In this document: one piece after another, positions 50,584 through 58,902 of the stretch
How the letters are laid out: each line of letters opens with the position of its first letter
Position numbering within the stretch: position 1 is the first letter of the stretch
From: a virus
Virus record (IMG/VR): IMGVR_UViG_3300032294_002797
Coordinates: 124,001-188,000 of that record
Strand: one strand, 5' to 3'
Length of the DNA: 64,000 nucleotides
Notes under the pieces: model-generated
Told to the model about the DNA's origin: nothing
Database searches by the model: none
What the model saw: the letters and a program-made list of their open reading frames with translations, nothing else
Translations under genes and position numbers: made by a program

Positions 50584-51156
50584 TTAGGTAGTTTTCCCAG
50601 AATACCCTACGGATACCGGAGTTTTGCTGCCTAGCTTGTAGGTCAAATCACCAGGAGCCGTTCTGGTTACACTAGCAGCAACATCTGTAGAAGTTGTTGA
50701 TGTACCGGTAGTGGCGCCCCAAAAATTATCTACTGCTGTAGTAGGAGGTGTAGTATATTGGCCAGTATATATGTTCCAGTATCCAGCCCTATATGCAGTA
50801 GTAAATCTGGTGCTTCTGACTTTTTCTTGGCGATGAATACTACGACGAGAAGCTAGGTCAGATGCACCACCCTTAAGAAAAGAATTGCTAACTGTACCAG
50901 CTAATACTGAAGTATATTTGATACTAATAGGTTTTTGATTATTATTAGCAAAAACACCACCACTTAATGCCGGATCGGCGTAGTCACTATTGGCATTAGA
51001 AATTACTTTAGAGCCAAAAACGCCCAGGTCTTTTGTGCCAAGAGCGTTGTTCTGTAATACCGAAGACTTTGAACCCGCATTAGTTGCTACTCCGCGATTA
51101 TTACGGGTAGATGATTTGGTTGTCGCTGACGAACCGTCTGTTTGTACTGTAGCCAT
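50584..51156 (-). CDS. Probable virion structural protein
   Basis: 190 residues from ATG 51156 (GGAG six bases upstream). The first 60 residues are low-complexity Ser/Thr/Asn, then a folded part with AGTVSNSFLKGGASDLASR and FTTAYRAGYWNIYTGQYT. It is the last gene before an intrinsic terminator and is unlike the other genes. A head decoration or tail protein is possible; no family recognised. Confidence 0.55.
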   Translation of the reverse strand: MATVQTDGSSATTKSSTRNNRGVATNAGSKSSVLQNNALGTKDLGVFGSKVISNANSDYADPALSGGVFANNNQKPISIKYTSVLAGTVSNSFLKGGASDLASRRSIHRQEKVRSTRFTTAYRAGYWNIYTGQYTTPPTTAVDNFWGATTGTSTTSTDVAASVTRTAPGDLTYKLGSKTPVSVGYSGKTT

Positions 51157-51212
51157 TTTAGTCTCCATAAAAAGTGGGATAGGTATTAATTACTTACCCC
51201 AAAATTTGCAGA

Positions 51213-51878
51213 TTAATGGTAATTTTGACTTTTTTTAGTAATTTTTTCTAAAGTATATATATTAGAGGTTTTGTATCCATAGATTTTGGTACTATTTAGT
51301 ATATTATTGATTTGATCATCAGTCCATGCACTACCATTGACTATTATATTCATATTGGTATTTTTTTGACTAATTAACATAGCAGCTAGGATATTATCAG
51401 AGATATTATCCATTAAAAAATTAGCAGATGGATAGATGGTATTAATGCCAAATTCGGTCAAAATACTAGCTGTTTTATATAGAAGTTCTGGAACAAAAAT
51501 CTTATATTCTAGCACATATCTCAAATCCACTGATGATCGCTTGCATAGTTCGGTTTGCGCCTCTAGCTCTTTTCGAAATTTATCATATTTTCTATTGCAT
51601 AGAATGTTTGATGGAGCTACCATCTCAATAATGTCAGTCCCATTTTGTATTGCATTTTCAATTAGTTTGTATCTAGAATCGCTGTCAGATAGTCCAAAAG
51701 GATAATCTAAAATGGTACTTATGGGAATTTGATTTTTTAATAGAGGTTTTATTACTTTTACATAGTAAGGAAATACAGAAATAACAGTAGGATTGTAATA
51801 AAGAGATTTACTAATATTCTCTTTTGTCTCGTTTTCATTACTAGCTATATCATAGTAGCCATATTCTATAATATTCAT
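51213..51878 (-). CDS. DeoC-fold (deoxyribose-phosphate aldolase-like) protein without catalytic lysines
   Basis: 221 residues, full DeoC length. VISVFPYYVKVIKPLL, STILDYPFGLSDSD, NGTDIIEMVAPSN and LRYVLEYKIF follow the DeoC order. The Schiff-base Lys region (normally K-T-S-T-G-F) reads IYPSANF, with Tyr149 in its place. The second Lys site (K-A-S-G-G) reads VNGSAW, with Val180. So aldolase activity is unlikely. It is one base from the ClpP-like gene and may be a structural or sugar-phosphate-binding protein (inference). Confidence 0.68.
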   Translation of the reverse strand: MNIIEYGYYDIASNENETKENISKSLYYNPTVISVFPYYVKVIKPLLKNQIPISTILDYPFGLSDSDSRYKLIENAIQNGTDIIEMVAPSNILCNRKYDKFRKELEAQTELCKRSSVDLRYVLEYKIFVPELLYKTASILTEFGINTIYPSANFLMDNISDNILAAMLISQKNTNMNIIVNGSAWTDDQINNILNSTKIYGYKTSNIYTLEKITKKSQNYH

Positions 51879-52549
51879 TATTTAATTTTATTTTTGAGTA
51901 TATCGATATTAGGAAACTTTCTATCTCCAAGTACACCATCAGCAAACCCATACTCTACTGCTTCATTAGATTTTAAAATCCAATCACACTTATTTGCTAA
52001 TTGAGAAGTAATATGTTTTCTTGCCATCATCTTTTTCCAATTTTTATTTTTAGCCATTTCACTTTCCATGCATCTATCCGTAAAAATATCTATCATTTTA
52101 TCACACTCATCTTCGTTCCATTTTACAGAACTAACGGCGGCTTTTGAGTGTTCTCCATCCAAACTAAAAGAACCGTAGTGTATCAACATTGTAGTATTGG
52201 GCATCAAGATTCTTAAGCATGGAGATTGGAAGAGTACGCTACTAGATGATTCTACTTTGGCATAAGCTAAAATAGCAATTTTAGATTTGGAAAAACGCAC
52301 TGTATCATACATACCTAAACAATCTTGCCAGTATCCGCCGGGTAGATGCATATGTACTAGAATCGGATCGTGAGACAATGTATTGAGATATCTAATATTC
52401 TTCTCAAATAAAACAGCTGACCTATAATCAACTCCGCTTTCTTCTTCTCCATCAATATATGAATGTAGATATACTTCTCTATTTTTTAGATCTAAACCAA
52501 AATTATGAATATGGTTCAGCTCAGAGTCCGTGTTCAATGAATGATTCAT
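51878..52549 (-). CDS. ClpP-like serine protease (possible prohead protease)
   Basis: 223 residues of ClpP/crotonase-type fold. ILVHMHLPGGYWQDC is the oxyanion loop, VESSSSVLFQ the nucleophile region (about Ser102), MPNTTMLIHYG the His (124), and AVEYGFADGVL the Asp. In phages such proteases mature the prohead; the sigma factor and virion-type genes nearby suit this. Alternatively it degrades host proteins. Confidence 0.8.
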   Translation of the reverse strand: MNHSLNTDSELNHIHNFGLDLKNREVYLHSYIDGEEESGVDYRSAVLFEKNIRYLNTLSHDPILVHMHLPGGYWQDCLGMYDTVRFSKSKIAILAYAKVESSSSVLFQSPCLRILMPNTTMLIHYGSFSLDGEHSKAAVSSVKWNEDECDKMIDIFTDRCMESEMAKNKNWKKMMARKHITSQLANKCDWILKSNEAVEYGFADGVLGDRKFPNIDILKNKIK

Positions 52550-53004
52550 AATAATAATCCAGATAGGTAAGAATATATTGTTTGATTGATATTAGATAGT
52601 GTATCGCTAGAGTTAAATAACTGGCCTATTCCTATGCGGAATCTATATCTTGTATACACATCTAAAACTTCCACCCCTTCATTATTCTCTATGATAGCGG
52701 CTATTTTTGGCGTTAAATCGAAATTGGTATGCCCTATCCAAAAATTAAAAGAAGACCCTATATTATATTGATCATTATATGGCATCAGACCAAATGGCGT
52801 GATAATAGCCTTAATATGTTTTTTTGCAAAGCTGTTTTCAGGCTCATCACTATGATCATTTGGATAGTGATCATCTTCGTTTATATCATCTATAAAGTCG
52901 GGAGATTTGACAAAATCTTCTGGAGATGAATATACAGACTCATCAGAAAATGGATCCTGCCACTTCTGCCAAACTATTTTAGGCGAAACTATTTTTGCAT
53001 CCAT
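52546..53004 (-). CDS. Hypothetical protein
   Basis: 152 residues. The first 60 are acidic (DDINEDDHYPNDHSDEPE). The rest, HIKAIITPFGLMPYNDQYN and YRFRIGIGQLFNSS, looks like an alpha/beta domain. The next gene overlaps its end by 4 bases. No family recognised. Confidence 0.58.
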   Translation of the reverse strand: MDAKIVSPKIVWQKWQDPFSDESVYSSPEDFVKSPDFIDDINEDDHYPNDHSDEPENSFAKKHIKAIITPFGLMPYNDQYNIGSSFNFWIGHTNFDLTPKIAAIIENNEGVEVLDVYTRYRFRIGIGQLFNSSDTLSNINQTIYSYLSGLLL

Positions 53005-53011
53005 TATTGGT

Positions 53012-53416
53012 TTATGACGGTAAAAAACTTTTAAATACTTGTGATGGTCTAACTACCGGCATATTTTTCTCTGTGTTAGATTTTTGTTTTAGATAAGAAA
53101 GCTCCGTCAATTTATAATAAACATTCTGTGCAAAAAGTATATCATATGATTTATAACTTTTATAATTTTTGATAGTTGATATAATCTCTGATTCTAATAA
53201 ACCCTCATTAATAGCATCAAGCATTAAAGCATAATTATTAGATAGAGATAGTATTTGATCTTTATTATTTTCATTAAACTCTGGCCAATAGCATATTATA
53301 TTGATAGTACCATCAATATTCATTTGTATATTTAAAGAACATGCTATATTTTTATTGGTTTTTTTATTATTCTGTTGTGAAAAGTGACCGAACAAATTTT
53401 GCAGAAATTTATACAT
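53012..53416 (-). CDS. Hypothetical protein
   Basis: 134 residues from ATG 53416 with GGAAGG upstream. INIDGTINIICYWPEF-like strands (MNIDGTINIICYWPEF) followed by helices with LSNNYALMLDAINEGLL. Short C-terminal basic tail. No family recognised; lies between virion-type genes. Confidence 0.55.
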   Translation of the reverse strand: MYKFLQNLFGHFSQQNNKKTNKNIACSLNIQMNIDGTINIICYWPEFNENNKDQILSLSNNYALMLDAINEGLLESEIISTIKNYKSYKSYDILFAQNVYYKLTELSYLKQKSNTEKNMPVVRPSQVFKSFLPS

Positions 53417-53786
53417 ACGCCATAGCCTTCCTTGCAACAGGATTTATAACTGCTAAATTCGGACTAATCAAGAAAGCGTTTTTTACTTTGGTGTCTGATG
53501 GTAGAATAGTTGTATAATTAATTTCTAATATACTTCCATTCTTTTTAACCCCCAATAAATTATAATAAGGAGTATATTTCTCTGGACTAGTAGTTATATT
53601 TTTTTCTATATGATCATATAAAAAATTAGTTAGATGATCATCTAAAGTTAGGTTGTGTGTATCTTTATCAAGATTCAAGAAAAAAGATAAAGGCATATAG
53701 TGTCCATCGGTAGATGAGACAAAATATCTATTGCTTTTATCTTTTATATAGATAGCTGCCACTAGATTACATTTAACTTCAGGCAT
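53409..53786 (-). CDS. Hypothetical protein
   Basis: 125 residues. CNLVAAIYIKDKSNRYFVSS, MPLSFFLNLDKDTHNLTL and NAFLISPNLAVINPVA suggest a mixed alpha/beta fold. The overlap with the sigma-factor gene is 8 bases. Function unknown. Confidence 0.55.
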   Translation of the reverse strand: MPEVKCNLVAAIYIKDKSNRYFVSSTDGHYMPLSFFLNLDKDTHNLTLDDHLTNFLYDHIEKNITTSPEKYTPYYNLLGVKKNGSILEINYTTILPSDTKVKNAFLISPNLAVINPVARKAMAYV

Positions 53787-54369
53787 ATTGTCTGATCCTG
53801 GATAGACCCTTTTGAATATTTTGTCTAATTGCTTCTCTAGTGACGCTGTATTTATTACCTATCTCTAGTAATGTCTTATTATTAAAATAATATTCATAGA
53901 TTTGATCTTTTTGCTTATCAGACAAGATATCTGAATTCAAAATACATTCTATATATTTTGCTATCATATCTTTCTCTTCTTGTTCGGATACAATTTCAAA
54001 GGGATCAGACACTCCCTTGGTCTCTATATTTGATATATAGCTACGATTTTCCTTGTTATCGGAGGCATATTGATCCAGAGAATAATTGGTATTTTTCTTT
54101 TTATAACGATTAGATAAATATGTTTTAATAGCCCATAAACCGCACTGATTACGATAAGAATACTTGGTTTTCGATTTACCATTGTATCCCGTGCGAGTCT
54201 TGTCCCATTTCCAATCTGCTATCATTATAGCTTCTGCAATTTCTGATATTGCTTCTTCATTAGATAATAATTCTTGTCTTAAATTATTGTAAAATGACGG
54301 AGCAAACTTAGAAATAATTTTTTTAGCTAAATTTATATAGGTATCCAGAGTCTCAAATTGCTGTTCCAT
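53779..54369 (-). CDS. Sigma70-family factor, phage late-type (gp55-like)
   Basis: A 196-residue sigma-like protein. Residues 35-90 match sigma region 2 (AISEIAEAIMIADWKWDK, CGLWAIKTYLSNRY). The end, LSDKQKDQIYEYYF and LLEIGNKYSVTREAIRQNI, then GLSRIRQYA, is region 4 with its helix-turn-helix. It lacks regions 1 and 3, as in T4 gp55. It could direct RNA polymerase to the GGTGTATATAA motifs (inference). One of those motifs (56661) heads its own block. Confidence 0.85.
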   Translation of the reverse strand: MEQQFETLDTYINLAKKIISKFAPSFYNNLRQELLSNEEAISEIAEAIMIADWKWDKTRTGYNGKSKTKYSYRNQCGLWAIKTYLSNRYKKKNTNYSLDQYASDNKENRSYISNIETKGVSDPFEIVSEQEEKDMIAKYIECILNSDILSDKQKDQIYEYYFNNKTLLEIGNKYSVTREAIRQNIQKGLSRIRQYA

Positions 54370-54398
54370 TTAATGTCCTTATAAAAGTAAATTTTGGC

Positions 54399-54830
54399 TT
54401 ATTTTTTCTGAGTCTTTTTTGTCAGTTCTTCCCATTGTTTGGGATTAGGTCTATCTTTATCTCCGGGCTTGGCTGGTCTGTATTTTTTACCCTCTCTTTC
54501 TCTTTTTTTACGGATGTTTTCCCACAGACCCGGGCGAGAACTACCAGTAGATTCATCGTCACTTTCTGTGACATACATCACAAAATCATGGATGGTTCTA
54601 ACATAATCCTCAGTTATGGCAATTTTACCCTGAAGCCAGCTCTCTGTCAAGTTTTCTTTTACGTGCGGAGAGTCAATAGAATTTATTATATTATTGATAT
54701 TAGCCACCATGGCTTTTAAAGATCCTAGACTCATTTCATAGAAATCTTCTTTGTATTCTTGTAGATCATCATTAGTCGAAGACAGTACCTGATCGATATG
54801 TGATAGAATTTCATTCTTACGATTGGTCAT
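54399..54830 (-). CDS. Protein with RPGLWENIRKKR phage C-terminal motif
   Basis: 143 residues from ATG 54830 after AAAGGTGA. The first 90 residues are helical and acidic. The end, SRPGLWENIRKKREREGKK, RPAKPGDKDRPNPKQWEEL, is a motif repeated on many unrelated phage proteins. Its role is unknown, perhaps virion interaction. Confidence 0.62.
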   Translation of the reverse strand: MTNRKNEILSHIDQVLSSTNDDLQEYKEDFYEMSLGSLKAMVANINNIINSIDSPHVKENLTESWLQGKIAITEDYVRTIHDFVMYVTESDDESTGSSRPGLWENIRKKREREGKKYRPAKPGDKDRPNPKQWEELTKKTQKK

Positions 54831-55509
54831 TATTATCACCTTTAGTATATTGTATTAAGTCGTTAAAAAGATTTTTTACTAATAGCACTGATGCGTCATT
54901 ATCGCTAGGAAAATGAACTCCTTGCTTAACTCTAGCTAACATTACTTTGCGAGTAGCTTCTGCTAATTCATCTTTCAAATGAGGGAATTCGACAGTTAAT
55001 AGTTGTTCGGCAAGTGCCGCGTATGCTACATGACCCGAGGGATAAGCTGGCGTATGATGAGTTCCAGTGTGTATTACATCTATATTAAGATTATAGAATT
55101 CAGCTATTTGATTAGGTCTGGGTCTATTAAATAGTATTTTTAAATCAGACACAATCTCATACAATAAAGCATATAGTGTATCAAATTTGTTTTGGGGAAA
55201 AGGTAGACTATATTTTTTAAGTATCGTCTTATAAATAATTAATGGATCCTCATCTATTAAGAGAATAGTTTCTTTGATATTAAGAGGGATATTTGAAGTT
55301 TCTTTAATAAGATGCTGAATTTCTGCCTTAGTAATATCACTAGAATTACTTGGAGGACAATCTATTAGATCTATATATTTAAAAGGTAAATAAGATTCTA
55401 ATTCTGTAGGTCTACTCTTATGTATATAATTTTTATATACTAAATTATCTAAATTGGATTGTTTTTTATTAACAATAATATCTTGTATTTTTTTGATTAA
55501 ACTGAACAT
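54817..55509 (-). CDS. PAP2-superfamily acid phosphatase
   Basis: 230 residues. The three PAP2 motifs are present: KILFNRPRPNQ, AYPSGHVAYAA and ARVKQGVHFPSDND. No membrane helices are seen, so it is a soluble class A acid phosphatase or haloperoxidase-like form. It could remove phosphate from nucleotides, sugar phosphates or lipid head groups. It overlaps the next gene by 14 bases. Confidence 0.82.
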   Translation of the reverse strand: MFSLIKKIQDIIVNKKQSNLDNLVYKNYIHKSRPTELESYLPFKYIDLIDCPPSNSSDITKAEIQHLIKETSNIPLNIKETILLIDEDPLIIYKTILKKYSLPFPQNKFDTLYALLYEIVSDLKILFNRPRPNQIAEFYNLNIDVIHTGTHHTPAYPSGHVAYAALAEQLLTVEFPHLKDELAEATRKVMLARVKQGVHFPSDNDASVLLVKNLFNDLIQYTKGDNNDQS

Positions 55510-55514
55510 ATTTA

Positions 55515-56075
55515 TTATACTTGTAATGTTAAAAAATTATCTATTCCCATTTGTTCTATCAATTTAAGATATCCTTCATATAGTTTAATGCCATCTTCAC
55601 TACCTTGAAGTAGCGGGATCATAGTATTGGCCGTAAGTTCGTCTCCTACGGCTCGTGCAGCAACAATAGTGGCTCGTTCTGCTGTCGATGCTTCTCTAAC
55701 TGAGGCTAGATTGTAATTAATCATTGCCACCATATCATGTCTTGTCCATCTTGGTAGAGATACATTAAGTGGCTGGTAATCAACATCAAAAAACTCTAAA
55801 CGTGTTAAGTTTATCATAGCATGTTCATGTTCTTCCAAAGCATCAGCTTTAATAATTGCTGCTAATTTTTTATAGCCCCATCTTTCAAGATGCACTGCTT
55901 GTGCCGATAATACTGTTGTTTGTTGCCAGTGAATATTAAGAGATTTTTTAAGAAGTTCTATCACCGTTTCTGTAGAATATTTTGTGACTTCTTGAGCTTG
56001 TGTGTTTTCTGATTTGTTGTCCATATTAGATATTTTGCTTTCTTGATCTTGTAATAGTTCTGATATAGGTTTCAT
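55515..56075 (-). CDS. Ferritin/DPS-like protein with divergent metal site
   Basis: 186 residues. Residues 35-175 follow the four-helix pattern of bacterioferritin (LERWGYKKLAAIIKADALEE, EHEHAMINLTRLEF). The helix-B E-x-x-H site is kept, but the equivalent of bacterioferritin Glu18 appears to be His and the helix-D His appears to be Gly. Iron oxidation may therefore be altered. It could be a capsid or host-protection protein. Confidence 0.65.
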   Translation of the reverse strand: MKPISELLQDQESKISNMDNKSENTQAQEVTKYSTETVIELLKKSLNIHWQQTTVLSAQAVHLERWGYKKLAAIIKADALEEHEHAMINLTRLEFFDVDYQPLNVSLPRWTRHDMVAMINYNLASVREASTAERATIVAARAVGDELTANTMIPLLQGSEDGIKLYEGYLKLIEQMGIDNFLTLQV

Positions 56076-56079
56076 ATTA

Positions 56080-56640
56080 TCACCAAGCTTTGCATGACCA
56101 GTATCGGGCTTTATACTTAGGTCCAGGATTATCGCAGTTGTGTCGTGCTCTAAAACTTTTACGTCTTTCGGGAATATTTTTTTTAATTTTCATATTAGGA
56201 TCACCAAATCTAACTATTATAACCTTGCCTTTTTCATTTTTAACATAAACCGCAGATTTTTTAGGTCCATCAGGAGTTCTGAAAGGTTTATTAAGAGTTA
56301 CTTTCCGTCCTTGATATTCTGATGCTATCAGATGAGAAATATCATATTCTTCTATTTCTTCACCAAAGTCAATATAGTCTTCTTCTTTAGGAATCAATAG
56401 ATTTGATAATGTAAGAAGTTCTTCTGGATCATCACAATCCTCACAATCATAGGCTAGGCTGAAACCTAATATCTCCATGACCTGATCAATCAAACTACTC
56501 TTAGATTTTTTGGTTTGACCCAAACATACGGACACTCTTTGTTTGGTGTCTTTATAGTCTTTTTTCATTGTTTCGTCACTCATGCAACGACTAACAAATT
56601 TTTGACTATCTTCATCTTTTCTTGGCTTTGGAATTGGCAT
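56080..56640 (-). CDS. Conserved phage protein with RARHNC-type C-terminal domain
   Basis: 186 residues. The N terminus PIPKPRKDEDSQKFVSRCM and the end SFRARHNCDNPGPKYKARYW with VIIVRFGDPNMKIKK are segments I recognise from metagenomic myovirus proteins (often near head genes). The Cys/His set may bind zinc. AGGAG precedes ATG 56640. A scaffold or head-linked role is likely (inference). Confidence 0.65.
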   Translation of the reverse strand: MPIPKPRKDEDSQKFVSRCMSDETMKKDYKDTKQRVSVCLGQTKKSKSSLIDQVMEILGFSLAYDCEDCDDPEELLTLSNLLIPKEEDYIDFGEEIEEYDISHLIASEYQGRKVTLNKPFRTPDGPKKSAVYVKNEKGKVIIVRFGDPNMKIKKNIPERRKSFRARHNCDNPGPKYKARYWSCKAW

Positions 56641-56660
56641 AGAGTATCTCCTAGATAAAT

Positions 56661-56671
56661 ATTAATACACC
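56661..56671 (-). promoter_or_regulatory. GGTGTATTAAT promoter-like motif upstream of 56080-56640
   Basis: Minus-strand GGTGTATTAAT, 20 bases before ATG 56640. It starts the block that includes the sigma factor. If the TATTAAT is the -10, the leader would be about 12 bases. Confidence 0.6.
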
Positions 56672-56694
56672 AATAAAATAACTGAATTTGACCA

Positions 56695-57765
56695 CTAAAT
56701 GTGGTTTTTTAAACAGTCTATGGTGCTGGACCAGCTAAGTTTTTTAGCAGTTTCTAAGCCATTGCTATTTGTTCTGATATTATTCTTATACACGTGTTGC
56801 ATATAACCTATAGTCTGATCTATTTGTGATTGTCCTAATTTCGCCCAATTTCCATTACCAAAAAACCATTTATTATCTATCGCAGGTTCTTTATCTTCGA
56901 TTTGCACAAGATAACTATTGTTTTCATTACAATATTCTGTATGAGCAGAATAATTCGATGCTATAACAGGTTTATTCATAGCCATAGTTTCTAATAATTC
57001 CATATTCCAGCCTTCTCCTCTGGAGATATAGACACCACAATCTGTATAAGAAATAATTTTTGCTACATCTTTTTGTGATGGTACTCTAGGGAAAATTTTA
57101 ATTTTATCTTTTAGTTTGCATTCCATGACTTTGGTAATCCAGACATTTTCTTCTTCAGGAGTAAGAAAGCCGTTATGAGTCAACATCCATAATTCTACAT
57201 TATCATTTGTATTAAAAGCTTTATTAAAACAATCTATAATAGTATCATGTGCTTTTCTTTTTTCCCATTTTCCTATAGTAATAAAAATGTATTTATCTCG
57301 TGGTATGGCTTGATGAGTATTTAGAGCGTTGTCAAAAATAGATCTATCTACTCCTAGTTTTACTATATCAATTTTAGTTTTAATATCATTATCTATCAAT
57401 ACTTGTTTGGCCCAAGATGAGGAAACTATGATTTGATCTGGAAAATTTAGATTAATTTTATCTTTATTAGACAGAGAATCCGTCTCAAAAAATGGCATAG
57501 CCATATATTTCCCCTTGCCTATACGAGACATAAGATCAAACTGGTGCCATATTTTCAGACATGTTGCATTGTATTCTATACTGTCTAGGTTAGACATATA
57601 TTTTTTTACAATGGACGCATCGTCTTCATGATCTATACTAGGATTTCCTATGGGGTATAAGCCAATATTATCTAAATTATGATCTATATAAAATCCCTTA
57701 AGAATATTTAACCCGACATAACCATATCCAGTATATCCTATTGGACTCATAATTGTAGTTTGCAT
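56695..57765 (-). CDS. Glycosyltransferase, GT4-like
   Basis: 356 residues. FITIGKWEKRKAHDTIIDCF starts the C-terminal domain, and GVYISRGEGWNMELLETMAM with PVIASNYSAHTEY is the GT4 donor site. The N-terminal half has YTGYGYVGLNIL. Its acceptor is unknown. It is the last gene of the accessory island and not linked to the GT cluster at 17-20 kb. Confidence 0.85.
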   Translation of the reverse strand: MQTTIMSPIGYTGYGYVGLNILKGFYIDHNLDNIGLYPIGNPSIDHEDDASIVKKYMSNLDSIEYNATCLKIWHQFDLMSRIGKGKYMAMPFFETDSLSNKDKINLNFPDQIIVSSSWAKQVLIDNDIKTKIDIVKLGVDRSIFDNALNTHQAIPRDKYIFITIGKWEKRKAHDTIIDCFNKAFNTNDNVELWMLTHNGFLTPEEENVWITKVMECKLKDKIKIFPRVPSQKDVAKIISYTDCGVYISRGEGWNMELLETMAMNKPVIASNYSAHTEYCNENNSYLVQIEDKEPAIDNKWFFGNGNWAKLGQSQIDQTIGYMQHVYKNNIRTNSNGLETAKKLSWSSTIDCLKNHI

Positions 57766-57771
57766 AGTAAC

Positions 57772-58896
57772 TTATATTCCTAATAATGGATTTTTATTAT
57801 TGTGTATTGTATTCGCTTTACAAAATTGGCTGCACTTTGACATGTATTTAATCTGAGAAGCCCCTATGTAACAACAGCAGGAGCGTATGCCTCCTAACAG
57901 TTCTTGTATTACTTTGTCTAAAGAACCTTTATATTTAACTATTATTTTTGTGCCTTCACTTGCTCTATACTCTTTCACTGTATCTTCGTATAGTTGTTGA
58001 GAGTGGTGTGTGCTCATACCATAATAAGAAAATTTAACTTTACGTTTTTCTGTTGGGTATCCAGGATCATTTGGTTGATAAAAATTGCCATGACGAACTA
58101 GATATTCATATTCCCATTCTCCGTCGCACGGATCACTTCCAGCAAAATAACCACCCAACATAACAAAATCTGCCCCAGCACATAGAGCCTTAGAAACATC
58201 TCCAGAAGTCTTATGTCCTCCATCAGAAACGATTAAGCCGAGTTTCTTGGGTCCATTTTGAAGACCATGAGCGACATAAGCATTTTCTAAACAGGCGGAT
58301 AACTGAGGCATTCCGCAGCCGGTTAGGAATCTTGTGGTACAGGCCGATCCCCCGCCTATTCCGACTTTTACTATGTCTACGCCGCCATAAATCAAAAGTT
58401 CTTGAGTAGATGATGTATTAGTGACATTTCCTGCAATAATAATTGATTCTGGAAAATGCTCTCTAACCTTATGACAATACTTAACAAAAACATCCATATG
58501 ACCATTGGGAACATCAATGCAGATATTTGGTTGTTTGCCTAGTTTTTGTTTAAGTTCTAGCAAATGAGCTAGGTCACTCTTTTTATATCCTATAGATACG
58601 AAAGTATAGTCAATATTGTTCGGATGTTTTATAAAATAATTTACTAATTCATCTACACTATGGTATTTATGTAAACATGCTATTATCTTATGATTAGCTA
58701 AGTCTTTAGCCATATCAAAACTACAAAAACTCATATTAGCACACATGATAGGTATACCAGTCCAAGTTCTTGGACTATGGTAAAAACTAAATGTTCTTTC
58801 TAAATGAATTTCTGATCGACTAGTTAGAGTGGATCGTTGAGGTACTATAAGAATATCATCAAAATCCAATTTGGTTTCATCAATAATTTTTTGCAT
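57772..58896 (-). CDS. guaC: GMP reductase/IMP dehydrogenase-family protein
   Basis: 374 residues of TIM-barrel. LDFDDILIVPQRSTLTSR at the start, KVGIGGGSACTTRFLTG with the catalytic Cys and LLGGIRSCCCYIGASQI are typical of GuaC (GMP to IMP with NADPH). No CBS domains, as in GuaC. Gly-Gly-Gly replaces the more usual GPGS. It would shift purine pools or remove GMP. Confidence 0.85.
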   Translation of the reverse strand: MQKIIDETKLDFDDILIVPQRSTLTSRSEIHLERTFSFYHSPRTWTGIPIMCANMSFCSFDMAKDLANHKIIACLHKYHSVDELVNYFIKHPNNIDYTFVSIGYKKSDLAHLLELKQKLGKQPNICIDVPNGHMDVFVKYCHKVREHFPESIIIAGNVTNTSSTQELLIYGGVDIVKVGIGGGSACTTRFLTGCGMPQLSACLENAYVAHGLQNGPKKLGLIVSDGGHKTSGDVSKALCAGADFVMLGGYFAGSDPCDGEWEYEYLVRHGNFYQPNDPGYPTEKRKVKFSYYGMSTHHSQQLYEDTVKEYRASEGTKIIVKYKGSLDKVIQELLGGIRSCCCYIGASQIKYMSKCSQFCKANTIHNNKNPLLGI

Positions 58897-58902
58897 ATAA
58901 TA

